DNA from: Dactylellina haptotyla
Lineage: Eukaryota > Ascomycota > Orbiliomycetes > Orbiliales > Orbiliaceae
Direction: 5' to 3'
DNA length: 64,000 nucleotides
Assembly (NCBI GenBank): GCA_031310005.1
Contig: CM062388.1
Coordinates: 620,001 to 684,000, forward strand
Positions 11,004 to 23,252 of this stretch are shown piece by piece. The notes beneath the pieces are model-generated. The model ran no database searches. It was given only the letters and a program-made list of their open reading frames with translations, and had not been told where the DNA came from. Both the position numbers and the translations under genes were made by a program. Each line of letters starts with the position of its first letter. Positions within the stretch are counted from its first letter, which is position 1.

Positions 11004-11911
11004 TGTGGCTGATTGAGACTTTGTGTTGTGAATGAGAAGGAAAGGATAACAACTCTTATTGTATTTCTTGCTGGTAACGAGATCGATATTTAAACGACTA
11101 GATAGCTTTAGTATCTTATCCGAGATTTTGCCCGGGGGGGGGCCCTTAGAGTAATACCAGGGAGTGTAGCCCTATACAAAGTTGAACATCAAAGCGGGGG
11201 AGAGCGAGATATTTAAATCAGCCAGCCTTGAGGCAGCGAGGTAACGTTTGCACCAATGCTAACCCATGTGTGCAAAATCCAAAGGCCCTGCATGCATGGT
11301 GCACCATGCAAGCCAAGTTTTGTGCAGCGGCCTGCAGGAGTGCTTAGCTCTCGTTACCCAATCTTGCACAACTTTCGGGACTAAGCTATCCTAGGGCTAA
11401 GTTTATCACCCACCCAGGGTGTATTGCAATGTCGATAGCAGATTCAAGCCCTCGTTGTTCAGCTCTAGGCGGCAGGAATTTTATCTAGCTAAGGTATCGT
11501 AATTTTGAAACTATTCGAGCGCCGGCGCTTGACAACAACTAAAGGTTGCTAGCGTGGAAGTTTAGACAGTGTTTCTAAAGACCATTTCTATATAGCAGAC
11601 GCGCCTATACACGAGTTTGCTGGTGTAATGTATCGTGAGATTTTATATCCATTTAATTCATAGGATCAGCGAGAGTAGCAGCCTTTGGAATAAAAACACC
11701 CTCGCTCTCTCATACGTAGCCATTTAGGGAGCACTTGAAAACTTTAAGGCTAAAATGCACTAGGCTATATAAGGTACAGAAGATTTTGAACTCAAAGAAC
11801 ATATGTCAAATAATAGCATTGTAAACAAGATCAGACTAGAGGGTCTTCAATCCGCTCCATCCTGTATTTCTCGTTGCCTTTCAACATTTCCAAATTATCC
11901 CCTTTTCTCAA
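11004..11911. other. Intergenic region
   Basis: This lies upstream of the CorA-like gene and downstream of F-box paralogue 3. It contains a short G-run at about 11132-11141 and no convincing reading frame, repeat or RNA gene. Confidence 0.5.
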
Positions 11912-13517
11912 CTACCAGCAGTAGTCTAGTACTACATCGTCGAGTTCTCCCTCAAGCCAGGTCCTGTCAATCCTCACGGGTCCATCATACGAAGGAATTC
12001 CCCCGCTAGGATCTACGCATCCTTCCTCGCACCACTTCAGCGTCCTATTTCCGACGCCACCGTAAACCTTACACGCCCTTACCCGTCGCTCTTGGACCAG
12101 ATCCCAGGGGGTTGGTTCATCTCTCGCGAACCTTACTTCCTCCAGATTGGCTAATCCTGTATTCAACCACATGCACACGATGTAAAACAACATCGCCTGT
12201 GTATCTCTTACCGTACAAGATGACCTCGGCCAGGGTAGTCTTAGCTTTTTCAGCTTGTCCAACGCCAGCAGCTCCTTCATCGGCATATCTTGCCTCCTGA
12301 GATCCGCCTTGACTTGGATGAACGCGGCTCTGATATCTAGATCTTCGACATTCGGAAATCTTTCACAAAACGCATGGAGCAAGGTCTCCTGCATAACAGT
12401 AGCCTCGTTATCTAATGATAGTTCTTTAACGTTATGGTAGACGCTGCGAAGGTGGGCATCGCTAAATGTGAGTTGTATACTTCTCGTTTTAATTTTCATT
12501 TTGGTGAGGGTGCTGATCGATGAGAAACATATGAGGTACGGGTTCGGGCGACCCATGAGCAGTTCCCACGAATGATCCGGTTCCGGTTCCTCTGGATCCG
12601 ATACCTGCGATTCGTCAAAATACCTGGCGGCGTCCCTTTCGTCGTGCGGATGGCTTTGGTAGAGAGCTATTTGTTTGTGGTCTCGCAAGGCGAATTGCGC
12701 CGTGTTTACACTATACTCCGTGAGAAATGCCGGGTAGGTCGTTTGATGGTACCGACTTTTTCCTTTATTGAATAGTACTCGCGCGTCAAAAGGGTCACCG
12801 ATCTCGGGGACTATGTGCCTCGCTCGCAATCGGCGTACTTCAGCCATGAATCCGTGGTAAACTAGATCTGGCGGGTAATATATGGATTCTGACACAGGCT
12901 GTCTGAGCTTTTCCACGTGGAAACTTTGAAGGGTATCTGGGACATTGTAATCTTTGTGGTATTGTGCAAGCTGATACACAAAGGACATTAAAAAGTTGGC
13001 GCCCAGCCGCTCCGTTAGGAAGAATGGGAGCCGGGTGCTTCTGGTATTTGGGAACAGGCTGAGAGTTTTAGGCGACGTGTAGAGTCTGGCTAGGCCAACC
13101 GTCTGTGCCAGCTCCGTAGATCGCAGTCCCGCAAACGTTATATGGCTATTATAACCAGTATTTTTAGTTAATACCGGATAATATTAATATTAATATTTAA
13201 ATGTATCAAGCTACTAGAGCCGGTGAAGAGGGGGCCACGAAGCCGTACCGAACATTCTTGCGGAATTCCTGCAGTCGACCATTCTCGAACGCGTCGAGAG
13301 ACTCAGGAGACAAATTAATTCTAGAGAACAAGGTTTCAAGGGAGACTACACGACAGCGTCGAGAGCAGGTCGAGAAAGATTTGACGTCGGCGGGAGGCAA
13401 GTACCTCAATACGACCAACCAGAGCTCGAAGGGTAAGCCGATAGCATTATCGGTCCGCCGTTCTTCCGTTACCCCTGTGCCGCCCAGACGCCCGGTTCGT
13501 AGTGCTGAAGTATCCAT
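11912..13517 (-). CDS. F-box protein, paralogue 3 of a local family
   Basis: Exons 13517-13249 and 13145-11912 encode 500 residues. The 103-nt intron uses donor GTACGG and acceptor AATAG with the same phase as the other family members. The F-box lies at about residues 27-70 (GLPFELWLVVLRYLPP, then VKSFSTCSRRCRVVS). Exon 2 begins RHITFAGLRS and continues LSLFPNTRSTRLPF, aligning with the LFPN motif of the paralogues. The rest is a variable leucine-rich region with acidic patches (VSDPEEPEPDHS). It probably acts as an SCF substrate receptor. Codon use is more GC-rich than in paralogues 1 and 2, which suggests a different age or history. It is divergently arranged with the plus-strand glycosyltransferase-like gene, sharing about 340 bases of upstream sequence. 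Confidence 0.8.
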
Positions 13518-13861
13518 CGATGCTGTAGTCCGAGCCGTGTGATTTATTCAAGTTCCTAGTTTGACGGGGCTTGCTGGAAGGATCCAGAGACACCCTCACC
13601 CGCCCGCCGTTTGTCCAGTTGGTTGTGTTGAAGGGCCGGAGATGTGACACAAGGCTCGTTCCGGGATGGCGCCCATCTGATCCCCGTTTTGTGCCTGGCC
13701 GGATTGGGGAGGTTGAAGAGCCGCAGCCGAACGAGCCAGGGAGACGTCATCCAGCTTGAAGCCCAGTCCACGCTCACCACGAGTCGCTCGCGATATAAAA
13801 CCGCATCCTCGACCGCCCCGCGACATTTCCAAAGCTCTTCCAACTCGTTACCGGGCCCGCC
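13518..13861. promoter_or_regulatory. Shared divergent promoter region
   Basis: 344 bases separate the start codons of F-box paralogue 3 (minus) and the glycosyltransferase-like gene (plus), so promoters for both must lie here or within the transcripts. I see no diagnostic box. Frames that cross it on both strands have shadow-like composition. Confidence 0.45.
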
Positions 13862-15344
13862 ATGCGCCCCGCCCAGCGCTTCATCTCCCTCGGCGTCTTC
13901 CTCTTCTTCGTCTGGTACCTCTTCCTCCGGTCCAGCCCGCCCAAGGGCCCCGTCCCGCCGACGGATGACATCCCCGCCGCGAAGATCAAAACGTTCCTCA
14001 AATGGAGGACCAACAAGGAACGGCCCGTGATCTTTACCATAGCCGATAAGAGCTCTATCGATAACCTGCATAATATCCATGAGAAGCTGCAGTTATGGGG
14101 CCGAATCGACAACTTTGTCGCGTTTTGCCTGGATGAGGATTGCAACACCATGCACGCGGATGGTGTACGGCGTATAGACGTCAGTATGGTCCGCGGAGGG
14201 CGCGACGTTGTTCTGGTACGGAGTTCTCCATTCTCAATGGATACGATTCTTTACTTGGATGCTCGGTTTCTAACAATGTATCCAATAGATCCAATTAGCT
14301 CTCCAGCTCACCGAGGACGGCCACTCCTTCCTCCACGTCGACTCCGACATCTGCTTTACGGGCACCCACGACCCCTTCTCCCGCATGTTTCCCCTCACAA
14401 ACGACAATTGGGACGTTCAATTCATGGAGGAAGACAACAAACTCGACCCGGGCTATTGGTTCTCCAAACCCACGCCCGAAACCCTCGCCTACCTCCGTAA
14501 CGTGGCCGCCCTCCAAAAGGACAAAGCGAACAAAGGCGTCAGTTCGACGTATCTTCTCAGAGAAGGTCTCCGCGGTCTCTCCGTCCGCTACCACCTTCTC
14601 GACAAAGATCTATTCAAATCCTGGTCCGACAGACAAGCGTGGGAAGCCCAGAATTTCGCAACAGAACCCCAGATCGATCTATTGATCAAGGGGACGACAG
14701 CGATCCATTTCACATGTATAGATAAATCCGTCCGCTCATACTTTGGTAAACTATTCGGCGGCTGGTCCGACTATAACGGGTACTACAGCAACGTGCGCGG
14801 CAGATACCTCTCCATCAGGGGTATCTCGGGCACCAAAGACCAGATCTTGAACTTCATCGCCTTAGCAGTGCAGCTCTCTCTCCACTCCGGACGGATATTG
14901 ATCCTACCTTACCATGTTGAAATAATTCAAAAGCGAATGAAGCATGTCGGCCCGGATTTGGTGCCGGAGTACATCCGTATACCGACATTTCCGCTCTACC
15001 GGGTGATAGATATCAACAGTCTCGACCCGATACTCGAATACGTCGAGGCGAGTTTCCCGCTGAATAGGGAGAAATATACAGATGTTGAGATTTTCGTGGC
15101 CGATCTGGTGCTTGATGAAACATTGCTGGAGCACGAATCGGACCAAGGGTACCCGCGTATTGTAAATAAAGTACGAGAGATGGGCTCTGCCGGTGTAGTG
15201 GCGCTTTCCCTAGAAGGGTTTGAGATGAGGAATGCCGTTGGGTTTGAGAAGGTCGGGCAGTATGTTGACGAGGCGAAGTTGAAGCTAAAGGTTTGTAACA
15301 ACATTGATGAGAAGGAGACAGCGTGCGGGAAACGGTGTACCTGA
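13862..15344 (+). CDS. Type II membrane protein, putative glycosyltransferase
   Basis: Exons 13862-14215 and 14289-15344 encode 469 residues. The 73-nt intron has donor GTACGG, branch CTAAC and acceptor AATAG, and splicing gives GRDVVL|IQLALQL. Residues about 6-22 (RFISLGVFLFFVWYLFL) form a signal anchor after a short basic N terminus, the layout of Golgi type II glycosyltransferases. PVIFTIADKSS, then NFVAFCLDEDC, then HVDSDICFTGTHDPFSRM and GYWFSKPTPETL follow the pattern of nucleotide-diphospho-sugar transferases of the PF03407 kind, where an acidic D-x-D-like motif binds the metal-sugar nucleotide. The C-terminal half (KGTTAIHFTCIDKS onward) resembles the extra domain such proteins often carry. 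The family call is by motif only; substrate and linkage are unknown. Confidence 0.65.
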
Positions 15345-15619
15345 GCATATACCACCGGAACGGTATAGTTTTGCAACGACATACCAACAATCACGTCAAG
15401 GAGATTTGCGTTATGATACTATGAGATTGCATTTGTATATCTTTTTCGCTAATGTACAATAATATACAGTCTTGGATATAGACATCTAGACATTTCATGA
15501 ATTCACTTCATATTCATCTCGATCGCTTCGTTTCATCTTCATCTCCACCTCTCAGAGGACGGCCGTCAAAATTTAAAACACTAAATGTAAAAGAAGAAAA
15601 CAATAAAAATCACCTTAAT

Positions 15620-17623
15620 TCACAACGCCTTTAAAATCTTCTGCATCGCATGAAAACACGGTGCGTCAGGATTGATATGCAACTGCATGATATGATACTT
15701 CAAATTATCCTTTCTAGTAAAACCATGTACGTACCTCTTACACTCCGGCACAGGGCACAGAAACTCCGGCTTTGTCGTCGCGTGGATCGTCCTGTGATGC
15801 CGCTGTAAATCCTTCCTCAGGCAAAACGACTTGTGACACCCTTCTACCGTGCACGGGAACCTCCCCGTCCGATTACTCGAACTCAATGGGCGCCCTAGTT
15901 CGACGTGCTCCTGCTGAACATTCTCCAGATGACTCATTATCGACACCGGCGGCTTGCTTAGGTCCGGCACGATTAACGGCGTACTCGGCCGTCTGATCGG
16001 GTCAACTTGTATCTTCACATCCCCGTCGCCCACTCCGCTGCCCGGGGTTGTAACCGAGCAGAAATCCTCGGGTAACCGCGCATCTTGCAGTCTATCCATC
16101 CACTCCGGATCGAACCCCCAATCGCCCGTCCAGTCCTCCATCCGGCGCTTCTTCCACCAGAATTCGTGCGAAACGTGGTGTACACGATCACTCCAGCTGG
16201 TGAAAGTCTCCCCGCAAAAGCCACATCTTGAATGCTGCGGCCCGGGAAGCATCTGGAATACCTCGCGCAGCGGGTCGTCGGGGGCTTCGTGTTTCCCCTC
16301 GAAATCAGACTTGACACTGTCTAGATTATGCGCGTCCCGTAGATGTCTCGCGAAGTGGTCGAAGCGGATGAACGTCTTTTCTGCGCGTGAGTTCTCATGA
16401 CAGGTTCGGGCGCCGGCATGTGCGAAGCAGTGCTGTTCTAGCGAGAAGCAGGTCATGGAGGTATATTTGTCCGGCACGTCTCTAGATTGTTGTAGGTTGT
16501 GGCTCTGGCCGAAGGAGTATGGGACGTTTACGACGGTTTTGTCGATACTGCAGAACCAGCAGGTGCGGTAGCTGTCTGCCTTTTGGACACTGGAGTTTTT
16601 GGTGGGCATTCCCACGCAGGCTCCGTGCGGAGAGCAGGTCCACGTCTTCAACATGAGATGGATGGATTCCTCGTGGCGTTTCCATGTCGACTTTGTGGAG
16701 AAGGAGGTGCCGCAGAATGTGCAAAAGAAGCGGTTTTCAGATTTGGATGTTTTACGGGATACTTTATGGTTGTTTGTCATTGTGCGCTTACGGCGCGAGG
16801 GGGCTCTGGAGGAAGTGGATGTCGTGCGGATCGAGTTTGTTTCTGAAGCTATCGACGAGGAGGACCTGAAAGAGCGAATACTCGGCGTGCGACTCGGCAT
16901 CAGGTCTTGACAGGTCCAGCCAGCCTCCTCGAGGGCTAACGAGCCCAGCTCCCGTAGGCAGGTCGCCCTCGCGGCCAAACTGACATTTGATGAATTCGAC
17001 TTCGTAGAGCAGCTGTCGTATTCGGTCTTCTCAAATCCGGCATACGTTGGGTGCTCCATGGATAGCGGCGATGGGTACCCGCCCACTGGGCTCTGGGACC
17101 CCAACCGCTCGAGATGGCGCTCGATGGCCGAAAAGGGCGCCTCGGACTCGTCTTCAGAGGAGGCGTTGACGTATCTCTCTAATATCACAGACTGCTCGGG
17201 TATATCCAATTGCTGGTCCCCCAGTGGAGATGGTGCAGACAGCGAAGGGACGTCGCCAACCTCAGGTAAAGGCAACTGCGGCTGCAGCTGATAACCCGCG
17301 AACTCCTGCGACGTGAAGGGGAAGGCCTCTATAAATGACAGGAGGTCATTTTGGCCGTTAGTCAGCAGGTATTCGGGCCCCGCGGCTGGACCGAGGTCGT
17401 ATGCGGGCAGCCCTGTAGACACTCCCTCGAGGGTTGTGCCACCGCCTGCGGAATTGCTAATGTCCACAGCAGGCGCCAGTTGCTCCGTATTGGCCCCCTG
17501 CAGTGTCACAAAATTGGCCAGCCAGGTGTCGATGTCGAAGTCTTCGGGTTGCAGCTGGACGATATCACCGTCGCCCGGGTAGTCGAGCATCAAACTGTCG
17601 TCCGCATTTCCCAGGCCCTCCAT
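15620..17623 (-). CDS. C2H2 zinc-finger transcription factor
   Basis: An intronless frame; I choose the ATG at 17623 (667 residues). The frame is open for another 79 codons upstream to 17860, but that part is hydrophobic and unlike the rest, so it is probably leader sequence. Residues 1-220 are acidic, with Asp/Glu/Gln/Pro-rich patches suited to activation. A Ser-rich basic stretch (SSRAPSRRKRT) at about 271-281 may be a nuclear localisation signal. Zinc fingers: C301-H322 (FFCTFCGTSF), a CGFCGETF unit with an HHVSH end near 467-486, CTVEGCHKSF at 591-614, and CPVPECKRYVHGF at 623-649. It is a probable DNA-binding regulator in the nucleus; the target genes are unknown. Confidence 0.8.
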   Translation of the reverse strand: MEGLGNADDSLMLDYPGDGDIVQLQPEDFDIDTWLANFVTLQGANTEQLAPAVDISNSAGGGTTLEGVSTGLPAYDLGPAAGPEYLLTNGQNDLLSFIEAFPFTSQEFAGYQLQPQLPLPEVGDVPSLSAPSPLGDQQLDIPEQSVILERYVNASSEDESEAPFSAIERHLERLGSQSPVGGYPSPLSMEHPTYAGFEKTEYDSCSTKSNSSNVSLAARATCLRELGSLALEEAGWTCQDLMPSRTPSIRSFRSSSSIASETNSIRTTSTSSRAPSRRKRTMTNNHKVSRKTSKSENRFFCTFCGTSFSTKSTWKRHEESIHLMLKTWTCSPHGACVGMPTKNSSVQKADSYRTCWFCSIDKTVVNVPYSFGQSHNLQQSRDVPDKYTSMTCFSLEQHCFAHAGARTCHENSRAEKTFIRFDHFARHLRDAHNLDSVKSDFEGKHEAPDDPLREVFQMLPGPQHSRCGFCGETFTSWSDRVHHVSHEFWWKKRRMEDWTGDWGFDPEWMDRLQDARLPEDFCSVTTPGSGVGDGDVKIQVDPIRRPSTPLIVPDLSKPPVSIMSHLENVQQEHVELGRPLSSSNRTGRFPCTVEGCHKSFCLRKDLQRHHRTIHATTKPEFLCPVPECKRYVHGFTRKDNLKYHIMQLHINPDAPCFHAMQKILKAL

Positions 17624-17860
17624 CTCTGCGTCTCCTCGATGTCTCTTTAAGCTCTTCTGATTGCGTTGGAGCTTTTGAATTGTGCCCAATCGTTCGCCTG
17701 AATCTGCTGGGCTCAAAAGCGAAAAAAGTATGCCGGAGAATAGCCAGTTAACGACGTCTACATCCGATGGAAAATATAGCAAATCTAGCAAGAAGAGTAT
17801 AAATGAACTTAATGGGTAATCGGAAAAGGACCTGCTGGTAGCTGACAGATGGATTTCCAA

Positions 17861-20800
17861 TATATCTTTCCCCCCAAGCTCGTTGTTGCCTCCCAGGCCT
17901 GAAATTCACAGGAAGAAAATCGTTATGACTAAGCCGGGCAAATTAGTAAGCTTGGCAACAAGGCATCCGGATTTGGCAATCTGTGCCCAATGGCCTTACA
18001 GGGATTATTGCTTCCACATTATAAATGGCCGTGCTGAGGCTCTCTGGCATATATATCGGGACGGGGAACGCTGCGAAAATAATACAACCTCAAGGAAAAA
18101 AATAGTTGGAACGCCAGAGTCCACAGTATTATATATAGACGAACGACCACTTGGCCAACAACTATTCACAGCACGTTTTTTTCCAAGCACCCCCGCTTTC
18201 CGATCACCCATTGGGAAAACGTTTAAAACCGCCAGCCTCCCGTCTAGGCTGTAACGTAACCCGACCGCCCGCTTAGGTACACAGGAAAAACGACTAGATA
18301 GACGACTGGAACTAACGGATCTCACGGCTTACCTAATCGGAGATAGGTGTTAACGTAAGCTCGAGCCTGCAAAACAATTCCAAAAAGCCAATGCAGTAGG
18401 AAAGCACCCTCGATCTCCAGGATTCTGGGTCCATTTCGTCCTAGCCTCGCGTATCTTATTGCTTTGTTTATAGAACTAGAACTCTGGCATGGTACATATT
18501 TTTCGATCTAGAATAGGGAAGGGAGAATGGGGACGGGGGGTCAGATGCAGATATGACTAATACTGTGCACACTCACTGCTAATGTCCATCGTGACTTCGT
18601 GTCCGCCGGATAGTTAGATTGACCCGATTATTTTTATTCCTTGGCAAAGGGTCTTTTTTCGCGTGAAAGGATAAGCTGGCAGCTAAGATTGTGGGGTTCG
18701 ATAATCTGGGCACTTTCAATTGCCGTTAATGTGGCTTTGCGAGGCTTTTGTTGAGTACACCGTTATGATTAGTTGTTTGGTGAGGTTGAGGCTCTACCCC
18801 ACGACGGGTGAATGCGAATATTTTTGATTTGAGATTTCAAGACATTAACAGAAGTGAATATGCTTTTAAGGCTGTGTAGGCAATGTTTTTTTTATTCGTA
18901 CAGAGTATTCCGAGCTTGTAAAACAAAGTGGTAGAGTGGCAGCTAAGCTTATTATTCTGGAAGAATTCTTTCCGGAGTGATCCGAAAACCACAAAATTTT
19001 GCAACAATCACACGCGACATAACTTGCAACTCACTTTTTTTGATCACAAGTGATAGGCTGAGATATCTTTTGAGATATACACTGTCGTCTATATCTGCAA
19101 TCCTGGAATTTGTAAACCTCAATATTCTCTGATCTGCGAACGCATGGATAAATTCGTCTTTATGGCGAAATATCACGTGGTAACGGCCGAAAGCCTCGAA
19201 AGTCACGCTGCTCACGTGGCCAACTCTGGCAGCTCTGTAATCAAACTGTTTTCGAGATATGAGAGAATGAATTGCGACATTCTCATTATTTTATGACGCC
19301 TTCGCATTGACATTCGCCAGTGTGGCTCGAATACGATGTGGCAATCTTGCTAGCTAGTTCGAGCTTGGTAGCACGAAGCTTTCGGACCACAGGGAAGCCT
19401 AGGGTTTGTGTTGAGATGATGTTCCACAGGGCCACAAGATCCAGTGCAACCTTGTGGGGTCCGAATCCCAGCCCAACCAGGTAGCATGGCATTGCGCATT
19501 GAATACGGCGATGATTAAGCATTTCGTTTTTCGCCTGCACGTCTAATATCTGACATGGTACATCGCCTAGGCCGAAGCCTATTTCAGCAATGTAATCCGA
19601 ATGCTTCAAATATTCCTGCCGGCGAAGCTTGTTTTGTGATATAAAAATTTCAGCGTTCTAGAAAATGTTATATCTGAGTTCCACGCAGAAGCCCGTGATG
19701 CCTTTTTGCCTTCAGAATTACGGACGCTCCGATAAAATTTGACCCGGTGGAGATATATCAATGGGGATATATGTTCCGGTCAGCTTATTGATCATTGTGG
19801 GGTTCTCTTTTGCCCCATCGTCCTATCGTATTTCTTGAGAGCCTGCGCCTATCTTACCTTTCCCGTCCTGTGTTTATTTTGTACTTCTGTTTCATAGATT
19901 TAGGTACTCTCATAATCAACAAATTTGATATTTGAGCGTCTGACGCCAACGCATGCAGGTAGCACGGCTTGGCTGTACGACCCTACATTTAATTTTTCAT
20001 GCTATATCGATTTCATTTCGCTACCGAGCTGACCTCGAATACCAGTCACCGGGATTGATAAGATAGCCCAGATTTATGCGCATCAGTTTTCCATCTGATA
20101 AATAATTAGAATATATCGAATATTTTGCCTCTTGTCTAGGTTGCCAAGCAGGCATCGATTTAGGAATTCAATTCAGGTTTAAGATGAAATGAAAGGTACG
20201 CTATTTTCCATCAAGCAGAGAACTCTTAGGATTCTGGCTCCGCATAGAGACGGTGAAGCCGCAATTATTGGATAAGGAATGATACATCGCAAGCATTGGA
20301 GGTCATATGGCTGATTCCCTGTTCGAACGTTCACTTTCTGGAAACATGTTTCTTTCGTGGGCTGCCCAACAGCACGCCGGAACGATGTATCTATACCTGT
20401 CAAGTTTCTCGATTCTATGTTTCTCAGAAACAAAACAGATAGACAGGGGAACCACCATTTTCCTTTCTATACCCGGCTTCAGGCAGGCAAACTTGGCTAT
20501 CCCGGCCTGTCCGCCCGTCTACACCTACCCTCTGAAGATCTTTCAGGGCTCCCTTTGTGTTTCTCAGTTATATCGCGCAGGAACAACAATTGGACCTCCG
20601 CGGCTCCAAGGAGGAAGTTAAGGGCGTGTCGAGTTGCCCTCGCCGAGAAAACAATCAATCGAAGAACGTGATTCGACAATTGATTGTTTTCTCCTTTTTG
20701 GGATGGTTCTTTGTTCCTTGAGGTACTTGCGTGTGTAAGTGCGATTGATAATGGGGGAAGGTGCCTGGGGTACCCGGTACCCTGGAAAAGTCGGCTCACG

Positions 20801-23252
20801 ATCGGCAGGTTTTTGTCGTTTCGGATAGACGAGGGGGGGAACATGCGTACGGCGGCACGAATTGCCCCGCAAAACCGGCAATTAAAAGGGAAGTGTATTG
20901 GAATTATATTATCTTATATATGTGAGGTTTTCATACTTTCTTCGAATGTGGGCAATATCAGAAGCTTATTTGAGGACGAGGAGGACGGGTTGGTATGAAA
21001 GGGGTGGTTTTAGGGGAGGTTCATAATCTCGATTCTCAGGTAGGATTTCGTATGATTGTGGTGAGATGATTAACTCAAGTTTCGGCTCGCTGATTCTTTT
21101 CCAGCATCCAATTCTTTGGGAGATTCCAGTAGGATAGCATGAGGAATGCGGTAGGTAGGTCAGCATCTGATAAGAACCGTTAATCGTTCTTTTTTCTCTT
21201 TGCATTCTTTGAGGCGGAAAGCTACCGCCCTGTGACTTTCTCTTTCTCTTGGCAGAAATCTGCAAGGCACAAAATTTATTATTTTTAATTTTTTCGGTTC
21301 ATGGTGAAAATTCTTGGGATCCAAATTCATATTGCTGGCGAAGAATATTTCTTTCGCTTTTCGGAAAGACCCACCCGTGGAGTCCCTAGTTCAGAGCAAG
21401 CTTGCGAAGCAAATTCTGGGCGAGCCGGCACGGGTTTCGCGATTGCTGCCTGTGACCTCTTCTATTGGAAACCAAGCTATCCACGGCTTACGGATGGAGC
21501 AAAAAATAAACAGACGACAAAGCGCCCGACCCACAGTGGGCTGCTTCGCGAAAATAATAATGACTCGCCAGAAGCTTAATGCTCCGATTTTGTCGCCTTA
21601 TCCTGCCAGCTGCCCATCGTGACTTGTTCTGAGGCTCGATTTTCGCAGAAATACAAAGAAGGAAGCGCGTTTCAGCATGGTTTGTTTGGATACCATATTC
21701 GTCTCAAATTGAACGGTGACCAGGGATCCGACGCGAGCAATTGGCTGACGTTAAACCGGGTTCGGGTTGGTGCGAGTCGGGGTGGCCAGGGGTGTGGACA
21801 GGCGCATCTGAGGCTCGCAGGGGTTTCGTCCCATCTTAGTGGCCTGCGTTGTGTGCACCAGAAACCGCCGTGCATGGGGCGAGACGACAGGCTCCGGGGA
21901 CCAGTTAATCAATATCACCATAATCATTCATGCTGGCTGGTGGGATTCGAAGGGGCGGCGAGATGGGGTGTTCGCGGGCGAGGCAGCTCGCTGGGAGTGT
22001 TTTGGGGTACCTAAACTTGGGCACAGTTTAGTACGCGGCTATCCTCATTTACAGTACAGGTCGTGATCATCTGTTTGGCGGTACGGTAAACCAATTAGTT
22101 ATCACGAGAGCATGATATCTGACTTGGAGGCCTTAGTTAGGCCTCTGTGCAGAAGTTTCATGAGTGACTTTTACCTATGATAGATTGGGAGGGTACAAGG
22201 GCCAAGCTTTGCGGGAAGCACTCGGTCTCAAGTTGAGGTGCTTTGCAGCCACCGCACGGAGAATTAACAGCAGAAATAGAATTGCCCGGAATGCACGCAA
22301 GCTCAAGCGGTATCTGGACAGGGCCATGTCTAAGATGTAGAGTACTGGTACCTGGTCCAGATTGCCAATTCCTGGAAGAGAGATATTCCCTGCCCCCCGA
22401 AGAATGCTAGTGGCTTGCTCGCCTCTTTTGCTCTTTGGGATGAGGTGCAGACTGCAGACATACTTTTATAATAGCCTTTATATAAGGTTCCCTCTCCCCC
22501 CACCGCAAAGACATCTCGTTTCAACGCCAGTACCTAGGGTGCAATCTCTTCACTTCGTCTTTTTTCCTTCTTCCCTTTCCGGTCTCCTGTCTTTCGGAGA
22601 ACCGTTTCCTTTCCCTCTTCTTTTCTTTTCAACACCGTCTACAGGGTAGATCGTTCATTCCGACACCAGGCTTGTCCTGCAAAACTTTTACTCTCTTTTT
22701 GTCAAAATTACTCAGTGCCTTGACGGCTTCACTCTTTAGCATCATCGTTGTACGATTGATCACATTCATTGCATCTACTGAAAAGAGAACGAAAAATCAC
22801 TGGTAGTATTTCGTAGGATATTTCATAGGACCTGCCCCGGAGACTCGTCTAATAAGCTTCACATCACAGAGCAAGATTAAATTCTCGGCTCTTATCGTTT
22901 CAAACGGCTATATTCTAGGATTATATATCTCGATATATAATATCAGCCGGTGTAACGCCAAACTTGCAAGTCGCAGGTTCGCATTCTGACGAGTATCTGA
23001 AACCGCCGTGTTGCGCCCTTCTGCAGCAGCGTCGACGTTGCCATACCATTCCTTCCTTCCACAGAGCTTCGACTGTCTTCTGCTATTTCTTTTTCTCCAC
23101 ACGGAAAAGATATAAGAATTCTTTCTTTCCCAAAACATCGTCCCTTTACGATTTAGACATCGACAAGAGAGCCATAGTAATCCTCAGGCTTTAATCAATA
23201 TCAAAGATCGAACCTCTAACGAATTCACCGCAATCTCGCTCGCTTCGCAAGC
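17861..23252. other. 5.4-kb stretch without a recognisable gene
   Basis: No frame here shows family motifs. Two minus-strand ORFs (18952-19215 and 19286-19609) have somewhat protein-like composition but no recognisable domain. The stretch contains a 15-bp-arm inverted repeat at 20645-20693. Towards its right end it becomes promoter-like: CTTTATATAAGG at 22476-22487 is followed by a pyrimidine-rich tract to about 22640, and CCCCGG at 22835-22840 fits the CreA consensus in reverse orientation. The right part probably contains the promoter and leader of the GH55 gene that starts at 23253. Confidence 0.5.
20645..20693. repeat. Inverted repeat, 15-bp arms
   Basis: GAGAAAACAATCAAT at 20645-20659 is the exact reverse complement of 20679-20693. 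A second inner pair (CGAA at 20660, TTCG at 20672) lengthens the potential stem. It could be a hairpin, a small foldback insertion or a regulatory palindrome. It lies outside any gene I can support. Confidence 0.7.

Noticed and set aside
20179-21622. Series of about 90-115-residue frames on both strands
   Set aside because: All overlap each other, have no domain and no coherent codon usage; probably chance frames.
22960-22995. GGTTCGCATTC as a tRNA B-box
   Set aside because: No matching A-box, anticodon arm or acceptor stem could be drawn around it.
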